From an uncultured Clostridia bacterium (GTDB lineage Bacteria; Bacillota; Peptococcia; Peptococcales; Peptococcaceae), in assembly GCA_944391625.1 (NCBI GenBank), contig CALXUG010000001.1, positions 124,001 to 188,000 of the forward strand: a DNA stretch of 64,000 nt. The letters run 5' to 3'. The position numbers and the translations under genes were made by a program. Position 1 is the first letter of the stretch. Every line of letters begins with the position of its first letter. Shown piece after piece: positions 15,306-25,099 of the stretch. The notes beneath the pieces are model-generated. The model saw only the letters and a program-made list of their open reading frames with translations, was not told the DNA's origin and searched no databases.

Positions 15306-17585
15306 TTATCTTCCTCTCCCTAATAATAATTCCCGCAAAGATGGACGTCCCCGCTTAGACACAGCATCTCTTAAATTAGCCGGAACAGTTAAATCATATA
15401 AATATTCTCCAATCACATGCTCTGTCAGGATGGGCTGTGTGTAATATTGTTCCAGACTGCGGTATCCTGTCGGCGCAAACAATACAATATCAAAACCAAG
15501 CAAATGCAAATATGCAATTACAATACTATCTTCCAGAGAATAAACGGCTTCACCAGTATTAATCAAAACCAGCTTAGGAGCTAATTTGGTAAAATCCATT
15601 TTCTGAATCAGACGCACAATATTTTTTTCCAGATTCAGCAGCGTAGATACAATGGTATACTCGGTTCCATTTTGAAAAGTTCCCTGTATCAACTTCCAGT
15701 CAATCAGCTGCTGCACCTTGTCCAGCATATAATCCTGCATTTCTTCTCGCAGATACTGATAAGAATATGCTTTGTGCTGTTTCAATTTTTGCCGCTGTAA
15801 TGTGCCATTACGAAAAAACTCTGTACTGTACTGTTTTACGGGATTTTCATCAGTCGGATGGATGATTGGCACCTGATGGTAAAGAAGCGTATCCTTCACC
15901 AATAACTTTTTGATATCCCTCCAGTAATCTGAAACTTCCCCGTTTTTCACACCGGAAACTTTGGCAAAAAGCACAGGCATGATCACTTCGTCCTGTACCA
16001 CATCAAAGTTAGGCCGATATGCCTCCTGCTGCTCCCATAAAATAAAAATTTCTTCATACATGGTCTGCAGCGCCACCGCTTTGGCCTTATCATACTGTTG
16101 TTCCCGATATAGCCCACTATCCTGATATAAGGTTTCTGTCAGTTCCTGTTCGGCATGATAGGCAACGGTTCCCAATTGTATTGCACCTTCTGTAGGATAT
16201 TGCTCCACATTCATAGATATAGTATATTTCTTCTCATATAAGAATTTATCCTTCATTTCTCCATTTAAATTTAAATTTGGTGAAAAAATCACAATATCCA
16301 ACGGCAAACGGGATAAATATCGCAAAAACAATAATTCGGTTTCTTCCTGACAAGGACTTAAATATAAAAATACACCCAAACTGCCGGATTGCCAGTTACT
16401 AAATAGCTGCTCCTGATATCGGCGCAACCAACACAACAGATAAACCGCCCGATTTAACCAACGATTCAATTTATCGTCACCATCCGCTTCTTCTTGCAAA
16501 AAGCTGATAAACTGTTGCCGCAGGATTTGTTGCAGCTGCGGCGCAGCACAGACAATATTTTGAGATAAATCCATCAACATCTCATTCAGTTTTTGATACC
16601 GTTTTCTCTGAATTTTTTGTATTTCTTCCGGCAACGGCAGTGGAATTTCCTGTTCCAATACCAAAACCTGTCGTCCTGCTCCTGTTAGCTGTAAATAAAG
16701 CTGCAGCAATGTATTTTTATAAGAAATTTTATCCTCTACACCGCAAATTCGAGCAAACACTGTATAATACAAATTTTTATCTTCGCCCCGCTGCACCGTC
16801 GGCTTTTGCACATCTTCCAATATGTTACCGTCTGTCATCCAAGCATTGATACAGGGGGCCGGCAGCTGCTGACCGGACTGACCGCCAGACATTCCCACAG
16901 CCTGTTGCAACATCTGTGCCTGTTGAACATGTTCTCTTATGCTGTAATCAGCAGGAAAAGCTGCACCCTGCTGCTCATAAAGACGAGAATACTTAGAATC
17001 TGGATCTAATTTGCGGTAAGCTTGATCTCCCTGCATGTCCAGCAAGACAATATCACAGCCAGCAGCAGATAAAATCCGCAGCATCTCTAATTCATAATAA
17101 CTAATCGAACCTTCATAAAGAATTTTTGGTACAATTTCATTGCCCAGAAGATGCAGCACCCGTTCAAATCGGTAATACATCCAGCACATAAATTTGATGT
17201 ATGCATTTTTCAGCATATTTTCGTTTTTTCCACTGCGAGCCATTTCCTGCAGCACATCAAAAATAGCGTTCGCAACTATCTGCTGACGGCTGCGCTCCAG
17301 CCGAGGCAACCATTTGGAAAGCTGTTGTTGAAAAAAGGCTGGCTGCAAGACAAATAAATCCCCTAACATTTCCCGATAATAAGCAAGATTCTGTCCTGTA
17401 GGATTGGCCAGCTTTCCCTCTAAAACCACGCCATATTGTCTGGCTTCCTGAAAATAACGCACCAAAAAAGAATCCACTGCCGTACTATAATTTATAATTC
17501 TGTAAAAATAAACACCCTGCTGTGTTCTTTGACTGTTTTTTGTAAAATACGCCTCTAATTGCTCTAATGGCAAACAAGGAAACAT
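15306..17585 (-). CDS. YceG-like protein of the Ter biosynthetic module
   Basis: A 759-residue cytosolic protein, first gene of the leftward Ter run. It carries at least two copies of a YceG-like motif: NAYIKFMCWMYYRFERVL followed by KILYEGSISYYELEMLRILS and GCDIVLLD (about 128-195), and a second near the C-terminus (TKLAPKLVLINTGEAVYSLE, LGFDIVLFAPTGY). It ends with GRPSLRELLLGRGR. YceG-like proteins are regular partners of TerD/TelA in the Ter system described by Anantharaman, Iyer and Aravind. They are proposed to be part of a metabolite-making module, with no proven activity. It is unrelated to the lytic transglycosylase MltG, also called YceG. AGGTGGGG precedes the ATG. Q-rich stretches are common. 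Confidence 0.85.
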   Translation of the reverse strand: MFPCLPLEQLEAYFTKNSQRTQQGVYFYRIINYSTAVDSFLVRYFQEARQYGVVLEGKLANPTGQNLAYYREMLGDLFVLQPAFFQQQLSKWLPRLERSRQQIVANAIFDVLQEMARSGKNENMLKNAYIKFMCWMYYRFERVLHLLGNEIVPKILYEGSISYYELEMLRILSAAGCDIVLLDMQGDQAYRKLDPDSKYSRLYEQQGAAFPADYSIREHVQQAQMLQQAVGMSGGQSGQQLPAPCINAWMTDGNILEDVQKPTVQRGEDKNLYYTVFARICGVEDKISYKNTLLQLYLQLTGAGRQVLVLEQEIPLPLPEEIQKIQRKRYQKLNEMLMDLSQNIVCAAPQLQQILRQQFISFLQEEADGDDKLNRWLNRAVYLLCWLRRYQEQLFSNWQSGSLGVFLYLSPCQEETELLFLRYLSRLPLDIVIFSPNLNLNGEMKDKFLYEKKYTISMNVEQYPTEGAIQLGTVAYHAEQELTETLYQDSGLYREQQYDKAKAVALQTMYEEIFILWEQQEAYRPNFDVVQDEVIMPVLFAKVSGVKNGEVSDYWRDIKKLLVKDTLLYHQVPIIHPTDENPVKQYSTEFFRNGTLQRQKLKQHKAYSYQYLREEMQDYMLDKVQQLIDWKLIQGTFQNGTEYTIVSTLLNLEKNIVRLIQKMDFTKLAPKLVLINTGEAVYSLEDSIVIAYLHLLGFDIVLFAPTGYRSLEQYYTQPILTEHVIGEYLYDLTVPANLRDAVSKRGRPSLRELLLGRGR

Positions 17586-17669
17586 ATTCTCACCCCACCT
17601 TTATTTTATTTATCTGTACTAAATAAAAATCACGAGTACTTATTCGCATATTACCCAACATTTTGTTTC

Positions 17670-17698
17670 ATTTTAGCAAGAATTATTATCATTTACAA
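17670..17698 (-). promoter_or_regulatory. promoter of the YceG-telA-terD run with Fur-like box in the spacer
   Basis: Minus strand: TTGTAA (complement of 17693-17698), 17-bp spacer, TAAAAT (complement of 17670-17675). The 15-bp segment 17677-17691 matches the Bacillus-type 7-1-7 Fur box TGATAATTATTATCA at 12 of 15 positions and fills the spacer. Bound Fur, Zur or PerR would block the promoter. Confidence 0.55.
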
Positions 17699-17807
17699 TA
17701 GATAGAGCAGGGAATTAACACTTCAAGACCGAAAAATAAATAGATAATAAATTTTTCATTTTACTATGTTCTGTTGCCTTGCGTGCAACAAATAAAGGAG
17801 TAGCCGC

Positions 17808-18800
17808 ATGACTCGTATTCTTTCACAAGTTCCACTGCCTCTGGCCTATCATGTAGGGGCACTTTTATACACACCGGCCAATCGAATTTCTGTGGCAGAT
17901 TCCATTTGCCATCAGCGTTTCGGTACGCAATTTTCTCTGGCGCTGTGCCTGGAGGACACTATTAACGATGCTTATTTGCATCAGGCCGAACAACAAACCA
18001 TTCAAACCATACAAACCATTTACCAAAAAAGACAGCAAGAAGAATTCTATCTGCCTCGGCTATTTATCCGCCTGCGTAGTCCGGAACAAATATCCACACT
18101 ATTACAGCCAATGGGACAAGCTGCTGAACTGCTGACCGGATTTATTTTTCCTAAATTTTCTCTGGAAAATGCATCTGCTTATCTGGCAGCTTTGGAAGAT
18201 GCAAATCATGTCTCCCGTCCCAAACCTTTTTTCATGATGCCTGTCTTGGAGGACGCCTCTTTACTTTCCTTGCGTTCCAGAGGTGAAACATTGGAGCAGC
18301 TAAAGGATTTACTGCAACCTTATTATCAGCAGGTACTCAATATTCGCGTGGGCTGCAATGATCTGTGCCATTTATTTGGTCTGCGCCGCCAACTTCATCA
18401 AACCATCTATGATATTTTGCCAGTAGCCAATATTCTCAGCGATATTCTTACCGTTTTCCAGACCGATTACGTAGTATCTGCGCCGGTATGGGAATATTTT
18501 CAGGATGAAACCGAACTATGGAAAACTGGATTAAAACGGGAATTAGAATTAGATTTACTCAATGGCTTTATTGGCAAAACAGTCATTCATCCGTCTCAAA
18601 TCGCGGTAGTCAATGAGGGGCTCAAAGTTTCGCCTGCCGACTATGCCGATGCCTGCCAAATTTTAAACTGGAATCCCGATAATCCTTATTATGTATCCGG
18701 TGGCGCACAGACACAGCGCATGAATGAATACAAGACCCATCACCGTTGGGCTCAGCGCATTCTATTGCTGGCAGAATATTACGGCATCAGACAAGAATAG
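17808..18800 (+). CDS. HpcH/HpaI aldolase, citrate-lyase-beta-like, Ter-associated
   Basis: A 330-residue TIM-barrel lyase-like protein. Visible elements: GALLYTPANR at strand 1, LCLEDTIND (substrate/CoA-side acid), PRLFIRLRSPE, FPKFSLENA (Lys of the fourth strand region), a long middle with NIRVGCNDLCHLFGLRR, and the C-terminal GKTVIHPSQIAVVNEGL, which is the CitE-type GKxxIHPxQ motif. This family member is standard in the Ter biosynthetic module, where it is thought to make or break a C-C bond in a nucleoside-like product. It reads away from the YceG run and shares a 222-bp intergenic region with it. The substrate is unknown. Confidence 0.88.
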   Translation: MTRILSQVPLPLAYHVGALLYTPANRISVADSICHQRFGTQFSLALCLEDTINDAYLHQAEQQTIQTIQTIYQKRQQEEFYLPRLFIRLRSPEQISTLLQPMGQAAELLTGFIFPKFSLENASAYLAALEDANHVSRPKPFFMMPVLEDASLLSLRSRGETLEQLKDLLQPYYQQVLNIRVGCNDLCHLFGLRRQLHQTIYDILPVANILSDILTVFQTDYVVSAPVWEYFQDETELWKTGLKRELELDLLNGFIGKTVIHPSQIAVVNEGLKVSPADYADACQILNWNPDNPYYVSGGAQTQRMNEYKTHHRWAQRILLLAEYYGIRQE

Positions 18801-18893
18801 TTCTTCCGCAAAAATTGCTACATTGTTCTCAGTAATGTATTAATGCAGGAAGACGTTTATCCTGATTTCTTTCATCTGAACATAAGCAAAAAC

Positions 18894-18949
18894 AAAAGCC
18901 TTACAGATTGTATGTCACATAACACCATAAATCTATAAGGCTTTTGTTT
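18894..18949. terminator. bidirectional terminator between convergent genes
   Basis: The 16-nt arms at 18894-18909 and 18930-18945 pair at 15 of 16 positions. TTTTGTTTG follows on the plus strand and TTTTGTTTTTGC on the minus strand. It ends the aldolase gene and the large multidomain gene that converge here. Confidence 0.85.
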
Positions 18950-19002
18950 GTTTTTACATTCTATTGTACATTGAAACTATTAACAACTTAGATTATTTGC
19001 AC

Positions 19003-22000
19003 TTATTTTGCCATGATACTCTCCAACCGCACCAAACGCTGAATATCATCTTCTACATAAACAGAGGCAGCAATATTTTTATCATATTGCCCACAGTTGC
19101 CACGATCCGGACAGCGAGGAGAAATAATCGCTTCTCCCAAACGGCCTAAAGTCAACCGACGACCAAAGGTTTTCTGATATTCTTCTTCTAACACCTGTAA
19201 GATATCATGCACATTCTGCAAACAGGTCAGAGAAAAATAATATAATGCATCCCGCTGCACATCCCGCATATAGCTGGGCACTACATAAGGAAGAATAAAA
19301 TTGACAGACGGTATCAGATTGGCATCTGTTTCTTCCTTCCGGGCTACCATATCTCCGCCAATAAACGGATACAATGTCGATTCCACATACCACCCCCGCA
19401 AACGAGGCAAGAAATAAGCGCTTTCTACCGGACAGTTCCGCACACCAATCAAATCCCTGCCCCGCGCAGACAAAATGCCCACTACCATACGATCCACCTG
19501 TACCTGCTCCTGTTCTAAAATAGGCCAAAGTCCCTGAATTCGATAGCCTTTGTGCAGCAAATCATCTACCAAAATCACCGGACGATCAAAGGATTTTATG
19601 GTACGCACCTGATTTTCCAGAGTAGAATAGAATGGGAAATTTTGAATACTAAATTGTTTAATGGCCCCATCATATACCTTTTCACTGTGCAGTGTTTTGG
19701 TGACAGTATTAGGCACCACCATACCGCGCAAAATTTTACCAAAAGGCACACACATATTTTTTCCTAACTTGCGTACCGGCAACGGCTCATTTGGCACATG
19801 ATTGGCTCGGGTAATTTTTTGCAGCATTTTATGGTGCATAATCCCCGCATCAATAGAAAGCACCAGATTGCCCGGATACAGCGCAGTCATAATTTCTTGC
19901 AGTCTATGATGGCTTTGCTCTACTACAGCCAGTAATCGTTCATTTCGATTAAATGGCTCTTTGATTGTTGTCTCTATATTTTTTAACAGTGTCAGCGGGG
20001 AGCGCATATCCACCAGATACAGAACTACATCTTTCTGTTCCAACGGTGCTGGTAAAAATCCCTGCCGCTGCAGTACCGATTCCACCATCTCATCGGCAGC
20101 ACCATAATAAATACTGTATCCATAATCCTGCTCCAGATAATGACTGATTGTTTCTGTCAGCAATAATTGTTCACCGTTTTTGATTTTAATATCGGGAAGC
20201 CGATAGATACCAGTTAATACAGCAATCTTACCAAAAATTCGTTTGCGCAGCCATTCCACAACATGGGCATCCTGAAAAACACCATACATATCTGTTGTTT
20301 CCAGAGTATAGGACAGTGCAAAGGCTACAATCCGCTGCTCCTGGCTGCTATCCTTCAACAAAGTCAGCATAGCATTAGGCTTTTGCCAATGCTCAGATAA
20401 AATGTCCATTAAATCATCCATCTGAGAAAAACTGACCAATAGCTGATAAACCTCCTGCGAACTCTCTTCGGTTACAAAATCAAATTTCATATTTTTTGCC
20501 TGCAAAATTGGCTTATATTGGGGCTCTCGCAAATACAGTCCATAATGATAAATATAATTCTGCGCCAAAGGACTGATCAAATTGGAAATATCCCGGTTAC
20601 AGTCGATATTTTCCCGAATACGGGTCGAACTGATATCTTCCAAATAAGTGGGCAACGTTAAATAAATCAAATCACCCTGCACAGAATTCCGCACAGTTTG
20701 TTCAATACGTTGTTCTAACTCCGCAGTGGTTTCGGCATCCATACCCTGCGCCCGCCGAAACACAATATGATTATAAGAATGGATGGAGCCCGGTTTCGGT
20801 TCTTTTTTGTAGGAAGATGCATTTAAAATGACATCACTGCCCACTACAATATAGACTTCTTTGTCAGGGAACAAATCATGCAGCCTAGCCATGTCTCCAT
20901 CATTGGCCAAATTGATAGGAATATCGTCAGGAAACAGATATACGTTTTCCTCATCGGCCACCGACATAACAATAATTTGCCGTCTGGTCATCCGCGGCTG
21001 TGTTTTTTTCGACCATGAAAATTCATCTAATGCCAGATAAACCTGAAAACCCAGATTGCGGATTTCCTGCACAATGCCTTTATGGCTGGACGAGAACGGG
21101 TCAAAAGTGCCGGGGAAAAAAGCAATTCGCTCTATTTCAGGAATATCAAACCGACCATACTCCATCAAATAATCAGAAATAAACCGATAAATATGGTTCA
21201 AGGAACCGGCCCGATTAAAGAACGACAACCCATTCAGTTCTTTGTCATGAATCAAAATCAACATTCGTTTATAAATTAAATAGAAAATCTTATATTTTTC
21301 TTCCAACGATAACCGCACAGAACCAAATAATTGATGACCCAGCACAATAAAGGCTTCCGAATTTACTTCTTCGTCATAACTGGATAAACCACTGAGCAGC
21401 ATTCCCAAAATTACTCGGCGTCGTTCTTCAATGACAATATCATCTTCTCCAAACCGCTGTTGATAAGCCGGATAATATTCTAAAATAACACCCAGTGTAT
21501 TTAATGCCACCGATACCACGCGATTATTGGCATTGCGCAGCAATTTCTGGATATCCTGAATAATTTCATCCAATTCTTGCGGCTGTAAATACAAGGCAAT
21601 CTGTCCTAAATATTCAGGAATATATTTGGAAAACTCATATTCACCAATTTCCAGCCCTTTGGTCAGCTCAATTACCAACTCATTACGTTCTTCCAGAGAT
21701 AATAGCGGCGCAATAGAAACCAGCCCCTGCCCTGCTCTGTGACGCACGCTAATCCGTTCACCCACTTTTAAAATATTAGATAAGTGGGCGGCCACCTGCA
21801 GCAACGAAATAGAATGACGTTCCCGCGCAACTTCCAGTAAAAAATCAATATTAGTCAATTTGAGCATCCATGGCGTAGCAACCTTTAAATTTTCCAAAAA
21901 CAGTTCTGATACCGCCTGCTGTTCTTCCGTCCCGGATAATTGCAGTTTCTCAGCCAGTTCATCAGCACCAAGCTGCTTGTAGATCCTCATCAGATTATAT

Positions 22001-23871
22001 CGAAAACCGACCGGCATCTGTGCAGTTTGCATTTCAGACAGCATAGTCAATACAGCGTTCTTTAAACTGAGATACAAATGGGAACAACCGGAAAGATATT
22101 GCAAAAAGCGCAGCGCCGCTGCTTGTAATTCTAAATTGGGCCGCCGTAAAATAGCCTGGGTGAATTCAACCAGCTCCTGCAGCTGAAAAGGCTCACAGAG
22201 CTGCAACGGTACCGAAATCAAAGTATCCATTAAAACAAAGCCTGTTTCATCATCCCAATGGGCTTCGTGATAATAATACAGCAGAGCATCTAAATATTGA
22301 TAACTTTCTTCTTCCGAACTGTTTTCCAATACAACCGTCACAACATTTTTCAGGGTATACCCCAGCCACCGCTTATGCCGTTCTGTAATCTTATGATCAG
22401 GCATAATAATCATGTTGATATATTTCTGCCATAAGGTAAGACTGGTGGTCTGGCCTACCGGCAGCGTTACACCATCAGGCAACGCCTTGCGGTTGATCTC
22501 ATCGTATCGTACAATAATCTTCCCCATCAATGCAGCAGCCTGCCGCCGAATATCCCCTTCCCGATGCATCAGAAGTTCATAAAGAAAATTCAGGGTCATA
22601 CTTTTCTGCCGCTGGGTCATGTAAGTGTAATATTCCTCAAAAATATGAATATACGCCCTTGTATTTTTCCAGTCCTTTTCACTTCTGGCTGCTTCCAGCA
22701 AGGTACCGAAAGAAGTTTCAGTATTTAAAAACTCCATCAGCCAGATATTATGGCGGATAGCCAAAAATTTGAAATTGACAATGGCTTCCTGAGCATCTAC
22801 CAACGCAATGTCTTTTGGCTGCACCGGCTGCAGTTCTCTGCTGCTCAAATCAATATTGACGCCAAGACTGCACATATAATCTTCAAAATCCTTCAGTTTG
22901 GCATATACATATCGGTAGCGCCGTTCTTTGGCAGCATCTACATGCTCCAGTTTACTGAGTATGATATGAAAAGAATCTTCCAAAGAGAAAATACCCATTT
23001 TTTCTTTTGGTGCATCACATTCTTCCCGACGCACACGAAAATCTGCATAAATCAAAATCAGGGATTCCAACGGTAAATTTTCCAGCTCTAAATCCCAAGT
23101 GGAATGATTGACTGCAATATGGGCAATGGTAGGCATATTTTTCTCTTCAAACCATTGACCGGTGTAATAATAATGCAAATGGGGCATCCGTTTCATTTCC
23201 GCAGCTTTGCAGCCAAATTTGCCAATATCATGGCCAACTGCTGCTCCGGAAACCAACGCCAGATTAACAGGTACACCGGCTTCTTTTAACTGTCTGGCCA
23301 CATGCATGGCAACATAATGAACACCGGCAATATGACTCAGTGTATTGAAATAAAAAATCTCTTTACCAATATACATCAATTCATACAGATAGAGCTTACG
23401 AAAATAATATAAAAATCGTTCATATTCTTCTTTTATCACATGATCCGGAAAGGTTTCCAAATCTAAAAATTCAAAATCGCTGAACTGATCAAAGGCTTTA
23501 TGCATTCGCATATAGTCCAGCATACATCGCAAAACACGAATAAAAAACTGCACACCATTCTGAAACTGTTCTGGAAACTCCGTCAGTACACTATCTGGAT
23601 AAGACCAGCTGATAATATACCAATAGCTATACTCTAACCAACCCTGTTTTGGTTCCTGCTGATACCAGTGCGGGCATATTTCTCGGCACAACGATACCAC
23701 ATCGGCACAATTCCATGGTTCCGGCTGCTCCAATAAAGCAATCACACCATATTTTAATTCCTCCTGCTGTGTTTCCGCCCGCCGCAATAATAACTGAGGC
23801 TGCTGAAGAAAAAATTCCGATATCACATTCTGTTCAAAAATTACTTGTATCTCGTCAACAATCTGTGTCAT
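19003..23871 (-). CDS. 1,622-residue multidomain Ter-associated enzyme (HD, helical repeats, nucleotidyltransferase, GNAT-like, PRTase)
   Basis: Order by residue: 1-170, helical, unassigned; about 175-320, HD-type phosphohydrolase (H180, GHDIGK at 213-218, later His and Asp ligands); about 400-905, alpha-helical HEAT-like repeats; about 914-1115, NadD/cytidylyltransferase fold with GTFDPFSSSHKG (921-932) and ISSTRIR (1090-1096); about 1125-1280, GNAT-like region (GEQLLLTETI, then RQGFLP); about 1310-1515, phosphoribosyltransferase with PRPP loop VILVDDLLHKGYR (1432-1444). A Cys-rich end RCPDRGNC may bind metal. In the HxGH motif the first His is Ser (SSSH). PRTase, HD and nucleotidyltransferase activities suit synthesis or salvage of a nucleotide-like compound. 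The GNAT call is tentative. The gene is a single unbroken frame. Confidence 0.8.
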   Translation of the reverse strand: MTQIVDEIQVIFEQNVISEFFLQQPQLLLRRAETQQEELKYGVIALLEQPEPWNCADVVSLCREICPHWYQQEPKQGWLEYSYWYIISWSYPDSVLTEFPEQFQNGVQFFIRVLRCMLDYMRMHKAFDQFSDFEFLDLETFPDHVIKEEYERFLYYFRKLYLYELMYIGKEIFYFNTLSHIAGVHYVAMHVARQLKEAGVPVNLALVSGAAVGHDIGKFGCKAAEMKRMPHLHYYYTGQWFEEKNMPTIAHIAVNHSTWDLELENLPLESLILIYADFRVRREECDAPKEKMGIFSLEDSFHIILSKLEHVDAAKERRYRYVYAKLKDFEDYMCSLGVNIDLSSRELQPVQPKDIALVDAQEAIVNFKFLAIRHNIWLMEFLNTETSFGTLLEAARSEKDWKNTRAYIHIFEEYYTYMTQRQKSMTLNFLYELLMHREGDIRRQAAALMGKIIVRYDEINRKALPDGVTLPVGQTTSLTLWQKYINMIIMPDHKITERHKRWLGYTLKNVVTVVLENSSEEESYQYLDALLYYYHEAHWDDETGFVLMDTLISVPLQLCEPFQLQELVEFTQAILRRPNLELQAAALRFLQYLSGCSHLYLSLKNAVLTMLSEMQTAQMPVGFRYNLMRIYKQLGADELAEKLQLSGTEEQQAVSELFLENLKVATPWMLKLTNIDFLLEVARERHSISLLQVAAHLSNILKVGERISVRHRAGQGLVSIAPLLSLEERNELVIELTKGLEIGEYEFSKYIPEYLGQIALYLQPQELDEIIQDIQKLLRNANNRVVSVALNTLGVILEYYPAYQQRFGEDDIVIEERRRVILGMLLSGLSSYDEEVNSEAFIVLGHQLFGSVRLSLEEKYKIFYLIYKRMLILIHDKELNGLSFFNRAGSLNHIYRFISDYLMEYGRFDIPEIERIAFFPGTFDPFSSSHKGIVQEIRNLGFQVYLALDEFSWSKKTQPRMTRRQIIVMSVADEENVYLFPDDIPINLANDGDMARLHDLFPDKEVYIVVGSDVILNASSYKKEPKPGSIHSYNHIVFRRAQGMDAETTAELEQRIEQTVRNSVQGDLIYLTLPTYLEDISSTRIRENIDCNRDISNLISPLAQNYIYHYGLYLREPQYKPILQAKNMKFDFVTEESSQEVYQLLVSFSQMDDLMDILSEHWQKPNAMLTLLKDSSQEQRIVAFALSYTLETTDMYGVFQDAHVVEWLRKRIFGKIAVLTGIYRLPDIKIKNGEQLLLTETISHYLEQDYGYSIYYGAADEMVESVLQRQGFLPAPLEQKDVVLYLVDMRSPLTLLKNIETTIKEPFNRNERLLAVVEQSHHRLQEIMTALYPGNLVLSIDAGIMHHKMLQKITRANHVPNEPLPVRKLGKNMCVPFGKILRGMVVPNTVTKTLHSEKVYDGAIKQFSIQNFPFYSTLENQVRTIKSFDRPVILVDDLLHKGYRIQGLWPILEQEQVQVDRMVVGILSARGRDLIGVRNCPVESAYFLPRLRGWYVESTLYPFIGGDMVARKEETDANLIPSVNFILPYVVPSYMRDVQRDALYYFSLTCLQNVHDILQVLEEEYQKTFGRRLTLGRLGEAIISPRCPDRGNCGQYDKNIAASVYVEDDIQRLVRLESIMAK

Positions 23872-24101
23872 TCCTCCACCTTCTTTTCTATATTTATTTC
23901 TGCCATTTTCTTGATAATTTATGCTCCTTTTATTATGCAGAATCGAGAAAAAAATTACAACTATAAATTCTGTTTCTTTTTCATAATGCTTCTTTCTAAC
24001 ATAATTTTATAAAATAAAAAACGGACCAGAATCACAGCACCTGTCAAGGCCTGATAATCCCGCTCCGTCTTTTCACATATTACAACAGTGCTGTCACTAT
24101 A

Positions 24102-24929
24102 TTATTGTGCCTGCTGATTTTCCACCAGCTGCCAATATTCTTCTAAGCATAAATCATTTTCGGTGATATACTGCGCCACTTCTTTTCCCACATACCGATA
24201 ATGCCATGGTTCATAAATAATGCCAGTATACTCGCTTTTTCCTAACGGATAACGTAAAATAAAACCATATTTCCAGCAGTTTTCCATCAGCCATTGCTGT
24301 TCCGCAGTTTCAGCCTGGGAATCATCCAGCAGTTGATGGCTGGTTGCCACTATATCCGTTGCCAAACCGGTCTGATGCTCGCTGGTGCCAGGATAGGCCA
24401 CAACGGATTTCGCTTTTTCATAGGCTTCCTCATAAGACAACCCTGTTGCCTGCTGCTTTGCTACCTGCTTTTCAAATAAAGCTGTCTGCCGTTCCCATGC
24501 TCGATACGAAGAGCAAATCATCGGCGCCAAACCTTCTGTCCGTGCATCCTGCAACATCGTATTTAAATCCTCTGCTGCTCTGGCATCAAATTTAAAACTG
24601 GTATTATCTACAGTCACCAGCTCGGGCACATATCCATCCGCCAACGCATGGCTGCTGTTGACCAAAACAGTTTTCCAGCTGTCTTCCTCAGACACTACAG
24701 GAATAATTATCTCTGGCTCCGTTCCACCGGCATCACTTGTTGTATCTGCATCAACAGTTTCTCCTGGCGGAACCACATCCTCCGGTGTTTCAGACTCCCC
24801 TGCTCCATGCAGAAACAATACGGCGCATGCGCCTATCAGAACAACAACCAGAATCAAAACCAATAATTTTGTTTGTTGTTGTTTTTTCTGCTGCTGACTT
24901 TGTACTCTGCTTTTTCTTTCTTCCTGCAT
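24102..24929 (-). CDS. VanY-like D-Ala-D-Ala carboxypeptidase, membrane-anchored
   Basis: 275 residues from ATG 24929, which has GAGGTGG 5 nt upstream; an ATG ten codons earlier lacks a good site. A basic N-terminus (KSRVQSQQQKKQQQTK) is followed by one hydrophobic segment LLVLILVVVLIGACAVLFL, then an acidic/Thr-rich linker and an M15B peptidase domain. Zn ligands and motifs: SSYRAWERQ, GTSEHQTGLATDI (His and Asp), and EPWHYRYVG (catalytic Glu, third ligand His). It should trim the terminal D-Ala of peptidoglycan stem peptides outside the membrane. No van regulators are nearby, so this is probably a housekeeping enzyme, not resistance. Confidence 0.92.
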   Translation of the reverse strand: MQEERKSRVQSQQQKKQQQTKLLVLILVVVLIGACAVLFLHGAGESETPEDVVPPGETVDADTTSDAGGTEPEIIIPVVSEEDSWKTVLVNSSHALADGYVPELVTVDNTSFKFDARAAEDLNTMLQDARTEGLAPMICSSYRAWERQTALFEKQVAKQQATGLSYEEAYEKAKSVVAYPGTSEHQTGLATDIVATSHQLLDDSQAETAEQQWLMENCWKYGFILRYPLGKSEYTGIIYEPWHYRYVGKEVAQYITENDLCLEEYWQLVENQQAQ

Positions 24930-25099
24930 CGCAACCACCTCTTTCTTCCTTCTGCCCATATTTCTGCGCTTTTCCCATTATAAGATATTTTTGTATAGAA
25001 GTCACCCTTCTTAACAAAAAAATTACAATATATTTGGTATAGAAAAAACAGGTCTGAAAAAATTCCAGAACCTGCATATTTCTCTTCCAATATTATTTT

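Noticed and set aside
23990-24080. A possible terminator between the large multidomain gene and the VanY-like gene
   Set aside because: The arms around 24019 and 24060 pair only partly and need several bulges; too weak to list as a feature.
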